DNA of 64,000 nt from Palleronia sediminis (GCF_004358695.1 NZ_SNAA01000008.1:83535-147534); one strand, 5' to 3'. Counted from the stretch's first letter, positions 1-8,839 are shown. Program-made: numbers and translations. The notes: generated by a model from the letters alone, not told the origin.

Positions 1-264
1 CACCACCACGCCGCGCAATTCGGGGCCGCCGAGCCCCAGCCGCAGCCACAAGAGCCGCCCCGAGGCGGCGCGCAGATCGGCGGCCGACACGATCCCCGCA
101 GGGCGCGAGACCGGCAGCACCGACAGCAGGTCGCGCCCGGCAAGCTGCATCTCGCCCGCGATGCGCGCCAGCGTGGGGCCGGTCGACAGGATGCGCCCGT
201 CCGGGTCGGCGAGAACGTGCATCGGCATCAGCGTGTCGCGCGCGGCGCGGTCGAGCACGGTCAT
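1..264 (-). CDS. HNOBA/PAS-like sensor protein, N-terminal part (runs off window)
   Basis: Only the first 88 codons are inside the window. The translation begins MTVLDRAARDTLMPMHVLAD and continues with a GRILSTGPTLARIAG segment, which resembles the PAS-like HNOBA domain (heme-NO-binding-associated) that usually precedes a signalling output such as GGDEF. The start ATG overlaps the stop of the upstream HNOB gene (ATGA), so the two are almost surely translated together. I infer that the HNOB protein feeds this protein. The output domain lies outside the window and cannot be named. Confidence 0.7.
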   Translation of the reverse strand, partial: MTVLDRAARDTLMPMHVLADPDGRILSTGPTLARIAGEMQLAGRDLLSVLPVSRPAGIVSAADLRAASGRLLWLRLGLGGPELRGVVV

Positions 265-851
265 CGCGCCGCCCCGCGCAGCCCGCCGCCCAGCGCGAAA
301 TCGCGCGCCGCCCCGTGTTCGGCGCAAAGCAGCGAAACGTCGATGCCGCGCCGGTCGCGCGTCGCCTCGACCAGGGCGAGGGTGCCGTGTTCGTCGGCCA
401 TCGCGCGCAACACCCCCACGAGCAGCGGAACGATCCGGGGATCGCCCGGCGTGACGATCCAGCCCGCGCCGGGCGGGGCCACCGCGGCAAGGTCGAGCGG
501 CGGCAGGTCGAGCCCCGGCACGGCGAGCCGCAGCCGTTCGGGCAGATCGGGCAGGTTCTCGATGAAATCGCCGAACCGCGCCCCGCTGAACCGCAGCAGG
601 CGGCGCACCGCGTCGCCATGGGGGCGCGCCACGATATGCACGCCCAGATCCTCGAGCATCTCGGCACGGGTGCGGTCGATCCGGCGCGCGACCTCGTCCT
701 CGACCCGGTCGAGCAGGTCGGGCGGATAGCTCAGCAGGATCTCGAACCCGCCGCCCGGCACGTCGCAGCGCCGCGCGATATCGTCCCACAGCGCGGCGCC
801 GTAGCTTTCGATCACAAAGGCCTGCATGGCCCGCCCCAACAATCCCCGCAT
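261..851 (-). CDS. HNOB / H-NOX-fold protein lacking the usual heme-ligand motifs
   Basis: A 196-residue protein. Its start MRGLLGRAMQAFVIESYG, the FEILLSYP segment near residue 36 and the RFSGARFGDFIENLPDLP stretch near 88-104 match the heme-NO-binding (HNOB) family. H-NOX proteins bind heme through a proximal His in a motif like MDEVH, plus a YxSxR motif. Aligned by eye, the His position is Pro104 (NLPDLP), and the YxSxR region reads TPGDPR. Heme binding is therefore doubtful by the standard mechanism. It sits directly upstream of, and overlaps, an HNOBA-like gene, the typical pairing. A GGAACGGAT ribosome site precedes the ATG. Confidence 0.82.
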   Translation of the reverse strand: MRGLLGRAMQAFVIESYGAALWDDIARRCDVPGGGFEILLSYPPDLLDRVEDEVARRIDRTRAEMLEDLGVHIVARPHGDAVRRLLRFSGARFGDFIENLPDLPERLRLAVPGLDLPPLDLAAVAPPGAGWIVTPGDPRIVPLLVGVLRAMADEHGTLALVEATRDRRGIDVSLLCAEHGAARDFALGGGLRGAAR

Positions 852-912
852 ATCCGTTCCCCATCCGTTCCACGCCTTACCCTAGCGCGCGCAGGTAAAC
901 GGTCCGTGACCG

Positions 913-2532
913 TCAGGGCAGAAGAAGCAGATCAGTTGAGCCGAATTTTAGCGAATCGATCTCGCGGCGCGTGGGCGTGACGCCGTCGCGGTGCAGCGCG
1001 TCGAGATCGGAAAGCGGCACGGGGTCGGCCGCGGCGCGACGCCATTCGCGGTCGTCGGCGCCGAGCATCACGATCTCGGCCGTGGTCTGCGTCCGCGCAA
1101 GGCCCAGGACCGCCGCGGGGCCCTGGGCGCCGTCGATGCGCACCGTGGCCAGCACGCAGCCGGGGCGGCCCTGCGGCGTCGCGATGGCGCAGGCCCGCAC
1201 GACCTCGGCCGAGAGCTCGGGGTTGCCGGCCATGAGACTTTGCGCGGCCGCGCGGTCGCCCACGATGGCCAGCGCCTCGGGCCAGTCGGGCTGCGAGCCA
1301 TCCGGGGCCGGGCCGATGGACCGGGCGGCCGATGCGCCGGCCCGGCCCCATCCGGCGATGGCCCGCCGGTCGCGCGCGTCGAGCGGAGGCGTGCCCACCG
1401 CGCCGCGGGCGACCTGGCTGCGGGCCGAGATCGCCTCGGGCGAGATCACCGTCATCAGCGCCAGGGCCGCCGCCGGCGCGGCGAGCACGAGCGCGGGCTG
1501 CACCCGGCGCAGGCGGTGCGCCCAACCGCCGGGGCGCAGGACGGCCCAGGCGCAGGCCGCGCCCCACACCAGCGCGACGGCGACACCCGCGGCGGCGGTG
1601 ACGCGCGCGGGCGTCCAGCCATAGGCTCCTACCCGGACGCCGATCGCCAGCGCGGCGCAGATGGCGAGGATCGGGATCGTCGCGGCGAGCAGGCGCACCA
1701 TGGCCGGCATGGCGCGGCCCGCGACCGCCTCTTCGGGCCGCCCGCCCAGTGCGACGGCGATCAGCACCGCCAGCGTCGCGACGGTCGCCATCAGGACAGC
1801 CCCCGCCGACACCCCGTCAAAGAGCCCCGACAACCCCCGCAGCGGCAGAGCGAGCAGGAAAACCCCGGTGCTGAACAGCGCCGCGGGCACGAGCAGCGGC
1901 ACGAGACGCCCGGCCGCGCTGCGCCCGATGCGCGGCGCGCGCGCCCCGAGCGTGGACAGCGCGAGCGCCGCCGCCGCACCCGAGATCATCCATTCGCCCG
2001 CCGGAAGGGCCGCGACGAGGTCGAGCAGGTCGACCCCCACCAGCCCCAGCAACGCATCCGACAGCGCGATCACCCCCCAGACCAGCGCGGTGAACGCCGC
2101 CGCCGCCGCGCCGCGCAGGCACAGGGCGGCCGCCTCGTCGTGAAACACCGCCGGGGAAAGCGGATCGTCGCGGCGGGCCATGGCGACGAGGTGGGGCAGC
2201 GGCAACGCGATCAGCACGATCACGAGCGGCACATAGCGGTCGGGCAGCGTGACCGGGGGCGCATAGCGCAGCCCCGCCCAGATCGCCGCCCCGCCGGCCA
2301 GCGCGGCCGCGGCAAGGGCGATCGCCCCGCCCCGCGCAAGCGGCGCGCGCCCGATCATGGCGAAAAGCCCAAGGGCGAACGCGGCAAAGGCGGCCAGCGC
2401 AGCAAGCTCGAACCGGGCGGGCACGGCCCCGGCACCGAGCGCATGGTCCACCCCCGAGGCCAGCGCCCCGAGCCCGGCGCCGAGGCTTATATGGATCGCG
2501 CGCGCGCGCGAGGGCCGGGATGGGCCGGTCAT
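913..2532 (-). CDS. DUF4153 multi-pass membrane protein
   Basis: A 539-residue protein. The first ~370 residues consist of about ten to eleven very hydrophobic, alanine-rich segments separated by short loops, followed by a soluble C-terminal region of ~170 residues. Layout and motifs such as LPDRYVPLVIVLIALPLPHL and the GYGWTPAR-like segment (GAYGWTPARV) fit the DUF4153 family, an inner-membrane family of unknown function. I chose the ATG that overlaps the DUF3572 stop (ATGA); a TTG two codons earlier is less likely. It probably shares a transcript with DUF3572 upstream, and the HNOB gene follows 61 bases downstream. Confidence 0.85.
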   Translation of the reverse strand: MTGPSRPSRARAIHISLGAGLGALASGVDHALGAGAVPARFELAALAAFAAFALGLFAMIGRAPLARGGAIALAAAALAGGAAIWAGLRYAPPVTLPDRYVPLVIVLIALPLPHLVAMARRDDPLSPAVFHDEAAALCLRGAAAAAFTALVWGVIALSDALLGLVGVDLLDLVAALPAGEWMISGAAAALALSTLGARAPRIGRSAAGRLVPLLVPAALFSTGVFLLALPLRGLSGLFDGVSAGAVLMATVATLAVLIAVALGGRPEEAVAGRAMPAMVRLLAATIPILAICAALAIGVRVGAYGWTPARVTAAAGVAVALVWGAACAWAVLRPGGWAHRLRRVQPALVLAAPAAALALMTVISPEAISARSQVARGAVGTPPLDARDRRAIAGWGRAGASAARSIGPAPDGSQPDWPEALAIVGDRAAAQSLMAGNPELSAEVVRACAIATPQGRPGCVLATVRIDGAQGPAAVLGLARTQTTAEIVMLGADDREWRRAAADPVPLSDLDALHRDGVTPTRREIDSLKFGSTDLLLLP

Positions 2533-2807
2533 GTCCAATGCACGGCCTCTCCGCCGGGCAGGGCCGCGCGGGCCCGCATCGGCGTGTCAAAGGCCAGACC
2601 CGCCTCGGTGCAGAACCCCGTGACCCAGTCATCGTCCATCAGCAAAAAGTCGAGCACGGCGGCGAGCGTCTCGGGCTCTTCGGTGGCGTGGCGCAGCCGG
2701 TCGGGCGCGATTCCGGTGGCGCCCACGAAAACCGACAGCAGATCGTCGGTGCGCGCGAGCCACAACAGGGCGTCTTCGGCGACAATGCGGGCGGATTCGG
2801 GGGTCAT
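2529..2807 (-). CDS. DUF3572 family protein
   Basis: A 92-residue soluble protein starting MTPESARIVAEDALLWLAR, with the conserved ending DTPMRARAALPGGEAVHWT and a central VLDFLLMDDDWVTGFC motif, all typical of the small DUF3572 family of alphaproteobacteria. Function unknown. A longer reading from position 2837 is possible, but the internal ATG fits family length. It is divergent from the PleD-like gene; the 145-base gap between them holds a CtrA-like site. It overlaps the DUF4153 start by four bases. Confidence 0.82.
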   Translation of the reverse strand: MTPESARIVAEDALLWLARTDDLLSVFVGATGIAPDRLRHATEEPETLAAVLDFLLMDDDWVTGFCTEAGLAFDTPMRARAALPGGEAVHWT

Positions 2808-2862
2808 GGGGCGGTTTCCCGCGCGTCGGGTAAACAAATTGGCATGGGCATCTCGCGCAATG

Positions 2863-2878
2863 GTAAAGGTTTGTTAAC
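2863..2878 (+). promoter_or_regulatory. CtrA-like binding site upstream of the diguanylate cyclase
   Basis: GTAA, a seven-base spacer AGGTTTG, then TTAAC. This matches the CtrA consensus TTAA-N7-TTAAC with one mismatch in the first half. It is AT-rich in an otherwise GC-rich divergent gap, about 75 bases before the ATG of the PleD-like gene. Binding is inferred from the motif only. Confidence 0.4.
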
Positions 2879-2952
2879 CAGATAGCGGCATCTTTGTGTC
2901 ATCACGAGATGCGCCCCCGCGTCCAGCCCCGCAAGGAGGTGCCAGATTCATC

Positions 2953-4368
2953 ATGCCACGCCGTGTTGTCATCGCGGATTGCGCCGCAACGAGCCGGATC
3001 GCGCTCAAGGCCGCGCTGACCGCCGCGCGCTATGACGTGACGGCCGTCGGATCGGGCGCGGCCGCGCTGGAGCTGCACCGCGAGGCGGCGGTGGATCTGG
3101 TCCTGCTCGACGAGGCGGCGGCCGAAAGCCATCTCGGCGCGTTCGGTAACGCCCTGCCCTTGCCCGAGCTGCCGCCCCCCGCGGTCGCGGTGATCTGCGA
3201 CGGTGCGACACCCGCGCAGCGTTGCGCCTGGCTCGAACGGGGGGCCGTGGCGATTCTCGACCGCCCCGTGCGCCGGTCCTGGCTGCTGACCCATGCCCGC
3301 GCGCTGGTACGCGCGCACGAGACCCGCGCCGAGCTCTACCGCCAGAACGCCACCGCAGCGCGGCTCGGATTCGCCGAGATGGCCGACGGGTTCGACCGCC
3401 GCCCGCGCGCCATCGCCGCGGGCGGATCGCGCGCGCAGACCGGCGCGCTGATCCGGTCGCTGCGGGGCGACCTGGCCGTCGAGATCGAGCTGGCCGATGA
3501 CGACACGCTGCTGGCGCGCGCCGACAGCGCGGCGCCGCCCGACCTGGTGATCCTGCCCCGCCGGGCCGATCCGCGCGAACAGACGCTCTGGATCCTGTCC
3601 GAACTGCGCGCCCGGCCCGCCACGCGCCGCGCCGCCATCGTCGTGGAATACAGCGCCGAGCAGGAGGACGCCGCGGCAATGGCGCTCGATCTCGGGGCGT
3701 CCTGCGTCGTGCCCTCGGGGGCCAGCCCGCGCGAAAAGGCGCTGACAGTGGGGCGGGCGCTGACCGACAAGCTGGCGCTCGACCGGCTGCGCGAGAACCT
3801 CGAGGCGGGGCTGGCGCTGGCAGCGCGCGACGAGCTGACAAAGCTCTGGAACCGCCGCTACGCGCTTCAGCATCTCGAGACGCTGGCCACCCGCCCGCAG
3901 GATGCAGGGCGCGGTTTCGGCGTGATCCTGGCCGATCTCGACGGGTTCAAGGCGATCAACGACCGCTTCGGGCACCTGATCGGCGACATGGTGCTGGCCG
4001 ATGTCGCCGGCACCCTCGCCCGCAGCGTGCGCGAGATCGACCTCGTCGCGCGGTTCGGCGGCGAGGAATTCCTTGTCGTGATCCCCGACACCTCGCCGCA
4101 GGAACTGCTGGCCGCGGCCGAGCGGCTGCGCGAGGCGGTGGGTGGGCATACCGTGCCGACCGCGGCCGGGCCGATCAACCTGACGGTGAGCCTGGGCGCC
4201 GCATGCCTGAGCGGCGTGACCGCCCGCACCGCCATCGCACTGGCCGACGAGGCGCTTTACGCGGCCAAGAACGGCGGGCGGAACCGGTCGGTGTTGTCGC
4301 CGCAGGGCGGATGCCTTGCCCATCTCGCGGCGCGGCAGGGCCATGTCGACGCCCAGCGGACGGCGTGA
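2953..4368 (+). CDS. PleD-like diguanylate cyclase response regulator (REC-REC-GGDEF)
   Basis: A 471-residue protein. Residues ~1-120 form a receiver-like domain (VVIADC at 5-10, possible phosphoacceptor Asp53 in VLLDEA); residues ~160-290 form a second, degenerate receiver with no Asp in the PDLVILPRR position. The C-terminal GGDEF domain begins with the usual DELTKLWNRRYALQHLE. The active-site motif is GGEEF at 369-373, and an RxxD inhibitory site (REID, 360-363) lies exactly five residues before it, so cyclic-di-GMP synthesis with product inhibition is expected. In the first receiver the conserved Lys is Arg (DRPVRR). The start at 2953 has a strong AAGGAGGT site. Confidence 0.9.
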   Translation: MPRRVVIADCAATSRIALKAALTAARYDVTAVGSGAAALELHREAAVDLVLLDEAAAESHLGAFGNALPLPELPPPAVAVICDGATPAQRCAWLERGAVAILDRPVRRSWLLTHARALVRAHETRAELYRQNATAARLGFAEMADGFDRRPRAIAAGGSRAQTGALIRSLRGDLAVEIELADDDTLLARADSAAPPDLVILPRRADPREQTLWILSELRARPATRRAAIVVEYSAEQEDAAAMALDLGASCVVPSGASPREKALTVGRALTDKLALDRLRENLEAGLALAARDELTKLWNRRYALQHLETLATRPQDAGRGFGVILADLDGFKAINDRFGHLIGDMVLADVAGTLARSVREIDLVARFGGEEFLVVIPDTSPQELLAAAERLREAVGGHTVPTAAGPINLTVSLGAACLSGVTARTAIALADEALYAAKNGGRNRSVLSPQGGCLAHLAARQGHVDAQRTA

Positions 4369-4465
4369 CACGCTTCGCGACAAACGCGCGCAGCGGCCCA
4401 TGCCACCCCTAACAACGCAGCCATGATGGGCTTATGACGGTTCGACTTGCCCGAAGGTGTGCCGC

Positions 4466-4876
4466 ATGTCCGACCATTCCGCCCCGCAGACCCGATCCGT
4501 CGCCGAGCCGCAGGACGACACCGCCGACCGGCCGCTCAGGCCCGCATTGGCGCGCGGCTATCGGCGGCAATGTCCCAATTGCGGCGCGGGGCCGCTTTTG
4601 CGGGGCTATCTCACGCTGCGCCGCACCTGCACCGTCTGCGGCGAGGATCTGAGCCATGCGCGCGCCGATGACGGCCCGGCCTATGTGACGATCCTGATCG
4701 TGGGGCACCTGATGGCCCCGTTCCTGCATATCGTCTTTGTTCGCTTTCGCCCCGAACCCATTGTTCTGGCGACTATCTTCTGTATCGGCTGCGTGGGGCT
4801 GTCGCTGTATCTGCTGCCCCGGATCAAGGGCATGATGGTGGGATTCCAATGGGCACGGCGGATGCACGGGTTCTGA
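4466..4876 (+). CDS. DUF983 membrane protein
   Basis: A 136-residue protein. It has a zinc-ribbon-like region with two CxxC pairs (CPNCG near 37 and CTVCGEDL near 57) followed by ADDGPAYVTILIVGHL and a second membrane segment, the DUF983 family pattern. Role unknown. ATG 4466 is preferred over a GTG at 4457 because GAAGG lies just upstream. Its 3' end overlaps the Nudix gene by 28 bases, so the two are translationally coupled. Confidence 0.85.
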   Translation: MSDHSAPQTRSVAEPQDDTADRPLRPALARGYRRQCPNCGAGPLLRGYLTLRRTCTVCGEDLSHARADDGPAYVTILIVGHLMAPFLHIVFVRFRPEPIVLATIFCIGCVGLSLYLLPRIKGMMVGFQWARRMHGF

Positions 4877-5547
4877 GCGCCGATCGTCTGCGCGACGCGG
4901 CCACGGTGATCGTCCTGCGCGACGCGGCGCGTTCGCCGCGCGTGCTGATGGGGCAGCGCGGGCGGGCGGCGGCCTTTCTGCCCGACAAGTTCGTCTTTCC
5001 CGGCGGGGCCGTGGATGCGGGCGACGGCGACATCGCGCTTGCCCGTCCGCTGGGCGCGGTGGATCGCCGCCGGCTCGACCGGCCCGGTGAGGCGACGCCC
5101 GAGGCGCTGGCCGCCGCCGCCCTGCGCGAGCTGTGGGAGGAAACCGGGCAACTGGTCGGCCGCCCCGGCGATTGGCCCGATGCGCCGCCCGACTGGCAGG
5201 GTTACCGCGCCGCCGGGCTGCGCCCCGACGCCTCGGCGTTGCGCTACGTGTTTCGCGCGATCACGCCGCCGGGCTATCCGCGCCGCTTCGACGCGCGGTT
5301 TTTCGTGCTGGACGCGGCGGCGCTGTCGACCGCGCCCGACGATTTCTCGAACGCGTCGGACGAGTTGGCACATCTGCAATGGGTGGCGATGGACGAGGCG
5401 CGCGATCTCGACCTGCCTTTCATCACCTCGGTCGTGCTGGCCGAGCTGGCCGCCCGCCTGCCCGATCTGGGTCCGCCCCCGCGCGTGCCGTTCTTTCGCG
5501 ACGACGCCCCGCATGGCTACGTGCTGGACGAGGCTCAGACCCCCTGA
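4849..5547 (+). CDS. Nudix hydrolase
   Basis: A 232-residue protein. It contains a Nudix box in the form EALAAAALRELWEETGQL (residues ~86-103), with the REXXEETG core intact; the leading Gly of GX5E is displaced by one residue. FVFPGGAVDAGD near 45 is the segment before the box seen in the CoA-pyrophosphatase / NUDT7-19-like branch. The substrate cannot be told from sequence; a CoA-type or nucleoside diphosphate derivative is a guess. It starts inside the DUF983 gene and ends 13 bases into the convergent lipocalin gene. Confidence 0.88.
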   Translation: MGTADARVLSADRLRDAATVIVLRDAARSPRVLMGQRGRAAAFLPDKFVFPGGAVDAGDGDIALARPLGAVDRRRLDRPGEATPEALAAAALRELWEETGQLVGRPGDWPDAPPDWQGYRAAGLRPDASALRYVFRAITPPGYPRRFDARFFVLDAAALSTAPDDFSNASDELAHLQWVAMDEARDLDLPFITSVVLAELAARLPDLGPPPRVPFFRDDAPHGYVLDEAQTP

Positions 5548-6137
5548 TCGCCGGATTGCGGCGTCATCCGAAGCTGCGAGAGGTCGTAGCCCGCAAAGGA
5601 CAGCATCTGCCGCGCGGCGGCGAGCCGGTCGGGCGGGATCACGGGCGAGCGGTCGAGGATCCAGGCCGCCCGCCCCGAGGGCACGCCGACCACCGCGGTG
5701 CGATAACCTTCGTCGACCCAGAGCACCCAGTAGGGCGAGGACAGGAACGGCATCGCGTCGATCCGCACCTCGAGCCGGCCGGGCCCCGCGGGCATGGCGG
5801 TGCCCGTGACCTGCGCCGGCGTGCCCCCGCGGGTGCAGCGGTTGACGAGGTCGAACCCGCCATCGCCGCGCGGCGTGTATTCGGCGCGGGTGTTCGCGCA
5901 GCCCGCCTGGAAGGGCGTGGGATAGGACGCGATCTCGTACCACAGCCCGGCAAAGCGCGCGGGTTCGAAAGCGGCGACCGAGGCGAACGGCGCCGCCGTG
6001 TCGCGATAGACCGGCGCGGGCAGGATCGGCGCCTCGGTCGAGCAGGCCGCGAGCAACAGCGCCAGCAGCCCCGCCCGTGCAAGGCGGCCCGCCCCCCGGC
6101 CCGCCGGATCGACCCCGTCGCGCGCTGCCTGATCCAT
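5535..6137 (-). CDS. Lipocalin family lipoprotein (Blc-like)
   Basis: A 200-residue protein. After a basic N-terminus come a hydrophobic run and a lipobox LLLAAC (Cys near residue 30), so it should be an outer-membrane or periplasmic lipoprotein. The lipocalin signature FAGLWYEIASYPTPFQAGC follows, then CTRGGT and YWVLWVDEGYRTAVVGVP, as in bacterial Blc, which binds fatty acids or lysophospholipids. The ATG at 6137 has an AAGGGGGG ribosome site. It is divergent from the ImuA-like gene. Confidence 0.9.
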   Translation of the reverse strand: MDQAARDGVDPAGRGAGRLARAGLLALLLAACSTEAPILPAPVYRDTAAPFASVAAFEPARFAGLWYEIASYPTPFQAGCANTRAEYTPRGDGGFDLVNRCTRGGTPAQVTGTAMPAGPGRLEVRIDAMPFLSSPYWVLWVDEGYRTAVVGVPSGRAAWILDRSPVIPPDRLAAARQMLSFAGYDLSQLRMTPQSGDQGV

Positions 6138-6248
6138 GTCGCCCCCCTTGCCGCCGCCCGACCGGCGATGACTGCAGCCTAGCCTGCCGTCGCGGGATGC
6201 GACAGATCGGGCGTTGAGAACGTATGCAGAACATGGCATCGTCTCGAC

Positions 6249-6851
6249 ATGAGTCTCGAGGCCGCCCATCTTTTGACCCGCGACAGCCATCGTCGCGTTC
6301 CCGCCATGATACGGCTGGCGGGGGATCTCACGCTTGCCGCGGGCCGCGTGCACGAGTTCTGCGGCCCCGCGCGCCGGACGCTCGCGCTTTGGGTGGCGGC
6401 GGGGATGCAGGGGCCGGTCTTCTGGATCGTGCCGGCCTGGTGCCGCGCGCGGCTCAACCCCTGCGGCTATCCGCCGGGGCTGGACCCCGCGCGGCTGATC
6501 CATGTCGAGGCCCCGCGCGCCGACGACCTGCTCTGGTCGATGGAGGAATCGCTGCGCGCGGGCGTCGTGCCGCTGGTGGTGGCCGACCTGCCCGATCCGG
6601 TGGCGCTGACGCCCGTGCGGCGGCTGCACCTGGCGGCCGAGGCGGGGGCGGCCAGCAGCGGCATCGCCCCGCTGGGGTTGATGCTGACGCCCGAAGGCGC
6701 CTCTGCCGGGATCGAGACGCGCTGGTCGCTGGCCCCCCGCCATACACCCGACCGCGAGGCCTGGCGGCTGGACCGGCTGCGCGCGCGCATGGCGCCCCCG
6801 GCAAGCTGGACGGTGACCGCGCAAGGCACGATCGCGCCCATCCCCGCATAA
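6249..6851 (+). CDS. ImuA-like RecA-fold protein without a Walker A motif
   Basis: A 200-residue protein. Segments [60 protein letters not shown] and PLVVADLPD follow the order seen in ImuA, the RecA/SulA-related partner of ImuB and DnaE2 in error-prone repair. The usual GxxxxGK(T/S) ATP-binding loop is absent: the equivalent place reads CGPARRTLA. Neither imuB nor dnaE2 is nearby; metG follows. It may therefore be a separate ImuA-like paralogue. No LexA-type site was recognised upstream. Confidence 0.7.
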   Translation: MSLEAAHLLTRDSHRRVPAMIRLAGDLTLAAGRVHEFCGPARRTLALWVAAGMQGPVFWIVPAWCRARLNPCGYPPGLDPARLIHVEAPRADDLLWSMEESLRAGVVPLVVADLPDPVALTPVRRLHLAAEAGAASSGIAPLGLMLTPEGASAGIETRWSLAPRHTPDREAWRLDRLRARMAPPASWTVTAQGTIAPIPA

Positions 6852-6999
6852 GCGTGGCCCAAGACCGCATACCGCATCCGCATCGCCCCCGGCCCCGATC
6901 ATGGGCGACAAAGCGTCGACCGAACGCGAACGCCCGTGCTGGCAATCGCCGCGGGCGCGCGATACATCGCCCCGGCGAACGTCACCCGAAAGGCTGCCC

Positions 7000-8709
7000 A
7001 TGGACCGCGTGCTCATCACCTCGGCAATTCCCTATATCAACGGGATCAAGCACCTGGGCAATCTGGTCGGCTCGCAACTGCCCGCCGATCTCTATGCCCG
7101 CTATCGCCGCGCGCGCGGGGACGAGGTACTGTTTCTCTGCGCCACCGACGAGCATGGCACCCCCGCCGAGCTTGCCGCGGCCAAGGCCGGGAAACCGGTC
7201 GCCGAGTATTGCGCCGAGATGTGGACCGTTCAGAAAAAACTGTCGGACGGGTTCCGCCTGTCCTTCGACCAGTTCGGGCGGTCGTCCTCGCCGCAGAACC
7301 ACGCGCTGACCCAGCATTTCGCCGGGCGGCTCGACGCCGAGGGGCTGATCGAGGAGGTCGTCGAGACGCAGGTCTATTCCCCCGCCGACGGGCGGTTCCT
7401 GCCCGACCGCTACATCGAAGGCACCTGCCCGAATTGCGGCTATGACCGCGCGCGGGGCGACCAGTGCGAGAACTGCACCAAGCAGCTCGACCCCACCGAC
7501 CTGCTCGAACCCCGCTCGGCCATCTCGGGCTCGACCGATCTCGAGCCGCGCGAGACCAAGCATCTTTACCTGCGCCAATCCGCCATGGCCGAGCGGCTGC
7601 GCGACTGGATCACGACCCGCGTCGACTGGCCGACGCTCACCACCTCGATCGCGCTGAAATGGCTCGACGAAGGGCTGCGCGACCGCGGCATCACCCGCGA
7701 TCTCGACTGGGGCGTGCCGGTCAAGCGCGGCACGCAGGACTGGCCGGGGATGGAGGGCAAGGTCTTCTATGTCTGGTTCGACGCCCCGATCGAATACATC
7801 GCCTGCGCCCATGAATGGGCGGATGAGCGGGGTTTGTCGCAAAAGGACTGGTATCGGTGGTGGAGAACCGATCACGGCGCCCATGATGTTCGATACGTGC
7901 AATTCATGGGCAAGGACAACGTGCCCTTCCACACCCTGTCCTTTCCGACCACGATCATGGGGTCGGGCGAGGACTGGAAGCTCGTCGACTACATCAAGTC
8001 GTTCAACTACCTCAATTACGATGGCGGCCAGTTCTCGACCAGCCAGGGACGCGGCGTGTTCATGGACCAGGCGCTGTCGATCCTGCCGGCCGATTACTGG
8101 CGCTGGTGGCTCTTGCGCAACGCGCCCGAAACCAGCGATGCCGAGTTCACCTGGGAGAGCTTCCAGCTTGCCAGCAATCGCGACCTCGCCGACGTGCTGG
8201 GCAATTTCGTCAGCCGCGTGACCAAATTCTGCCGCTCGAAATTCGGCGAGACCGTCCCCGAGGGCGGCGCATACGGTCCGCAGGAACAGGCGCTGATCGC
8301 GGATCTGACGGCGCGGATCGCCACCTATACCGCGCATATGGACGCCATCGAGATCCGCAAGGGCGCGGCCGAGCTGCGCGCGATCTGGGCCGCGGGCAAC
8401 GAATACCTGCAATCGGCCGCTCCCTGGGCCGTTTTCAAGCAAGATCCCGACCGCGCCGCGGCGCAGATCCGGCTGTCTCTGAACCTCGTCCGGCTCTATG
8501 CCGTGCTGTCGGGCCCCTTCATCCCCGATGCCAGCCGCGCCATGCTCGAGGCGATGAACGCCGATGCCGCCTGGCCCGACGACGTGCCCGGATTTCTCGA
8601 CGCGCTCGCCCCCGGCCACGCCTTTGCGGTACCCGACAACCTGTTCGACAAGATCACCGACGACCAGCGCGAGGATTGGGCCACCCGCTTTGCGGGGCGG
8701 CGCGACTGA
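7000..8709 (+). CDS. metG: Methionyl-tRNA synthetase
   Basis: A 569-residue class I aminoacyl-tRNA synthetase that charges tRNA-Met in the cytosol. The N-terminus [21 protein letters not shown] carries the HIGH-type motif (HLGN), DEHGTP is typical, and a zinc knuckle [17 protein letters not shown] lies near 145. The KMSKS-equivalent loop reads STSQGRG. The length suits a MetRS without a C-terminal dimerisation domain. The start is chosen at the family N-terminus; an upstream in-frame extension is low-complexity. Confidence 0.97.
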   Translation: MDRVLITSAIPYINGIKHLGNLVGSQLPADLYARYRRARGDEVLFLCATDEHGTPAELAAAKAGKPVAEYCAEMWTVQKKLSDGFRLSFDQFGRSSSPQNHALTQHFAGRLDAEGLIEEVVETQVYSPADGRFLPDRYIEGTCPNCGYDRARGDQCENCTKQLDPTDLLEPRSAISGSTDLEPRETKHLYLRQSAMAERLRDWITTRVDWPTLTTSIALKWLDEGLRDRGITRDLDWGVPVKRGTQDWPGMEGKVFYVWFDAPIEYIACAHEWADERGLSQKDWYRWWRTDHGAHDVRYVQFMGKDNVPFHTLSFPTTIMGSGEDWKLVDYIKSFNYLNYDGGQFSTSQGRGVFMDQALSILPADYWRWWLLRNAPETSDAEFTWESFQLASNRDLADVLGNFVSRVTKFCRSKFGETVPEGGAYGPQEQALIADLTARIATYTAHMDAIEIRKGAAELRAIWAAGNEYLQSAAPWAVFKQDPDRAAAQIRLSLNLVRLYAVLSGPFIPDASRAMLEAMNADAAWPDDVPGFLDALAPGHAFAVPDNLFDKITDDQREDWATRFAGRRD

Positions 8710-8718
8710 CGGGAAAAC

Positions 8719-8795
8719 TGGTGCCGGCGGAGGGATTCGAACCCCCGACCCTCGACTTACAAGATCGCCGCTCTGGCCAACTGAGCTACGCCGGC
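8719..8795 (-). tRNA. tRNA-Thr (anticodon TGT), CCA encoded
   Basis: The reverse complement folds as a full cloverleaf: acceptor GCCGGCG/CGCCGGC, D-arm GCTC..GAGC, anticodon loop CTTGTAA giving TGT, T-arm GGGGG TTCGAAT CCCTC, discriminator A and genomic CCA at 8719-8721. The anticodon stem GCGAT/GTCGA has a G-A mismatch at 27-43 and a U-G pair at 31-39. It lies tail-to-tail with metG. Confidence 0.93.
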
Positions 8796-8839
8796 AACGC
8801 GCCCGCCATAGCCGCCGCGGCCGCGCTGGGCAAGCCGGT

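Noticed and set aside
991-2877. Long open frame on the plus strand (628 codons) opposite the DUF4153 gene
   Set aside because: Its translation is Arg/Gly/Gln/His-rich with no family pattern; it is the GC-driven mirror of the real minus-strand gene.
6852-6999. SAM-type riboswitch upstream of metG
   Set aside because: The 148-base gap was inspected for conserved SAM riboswitch cores and none was recognised; metG is not a usual riboswitch target in this group.
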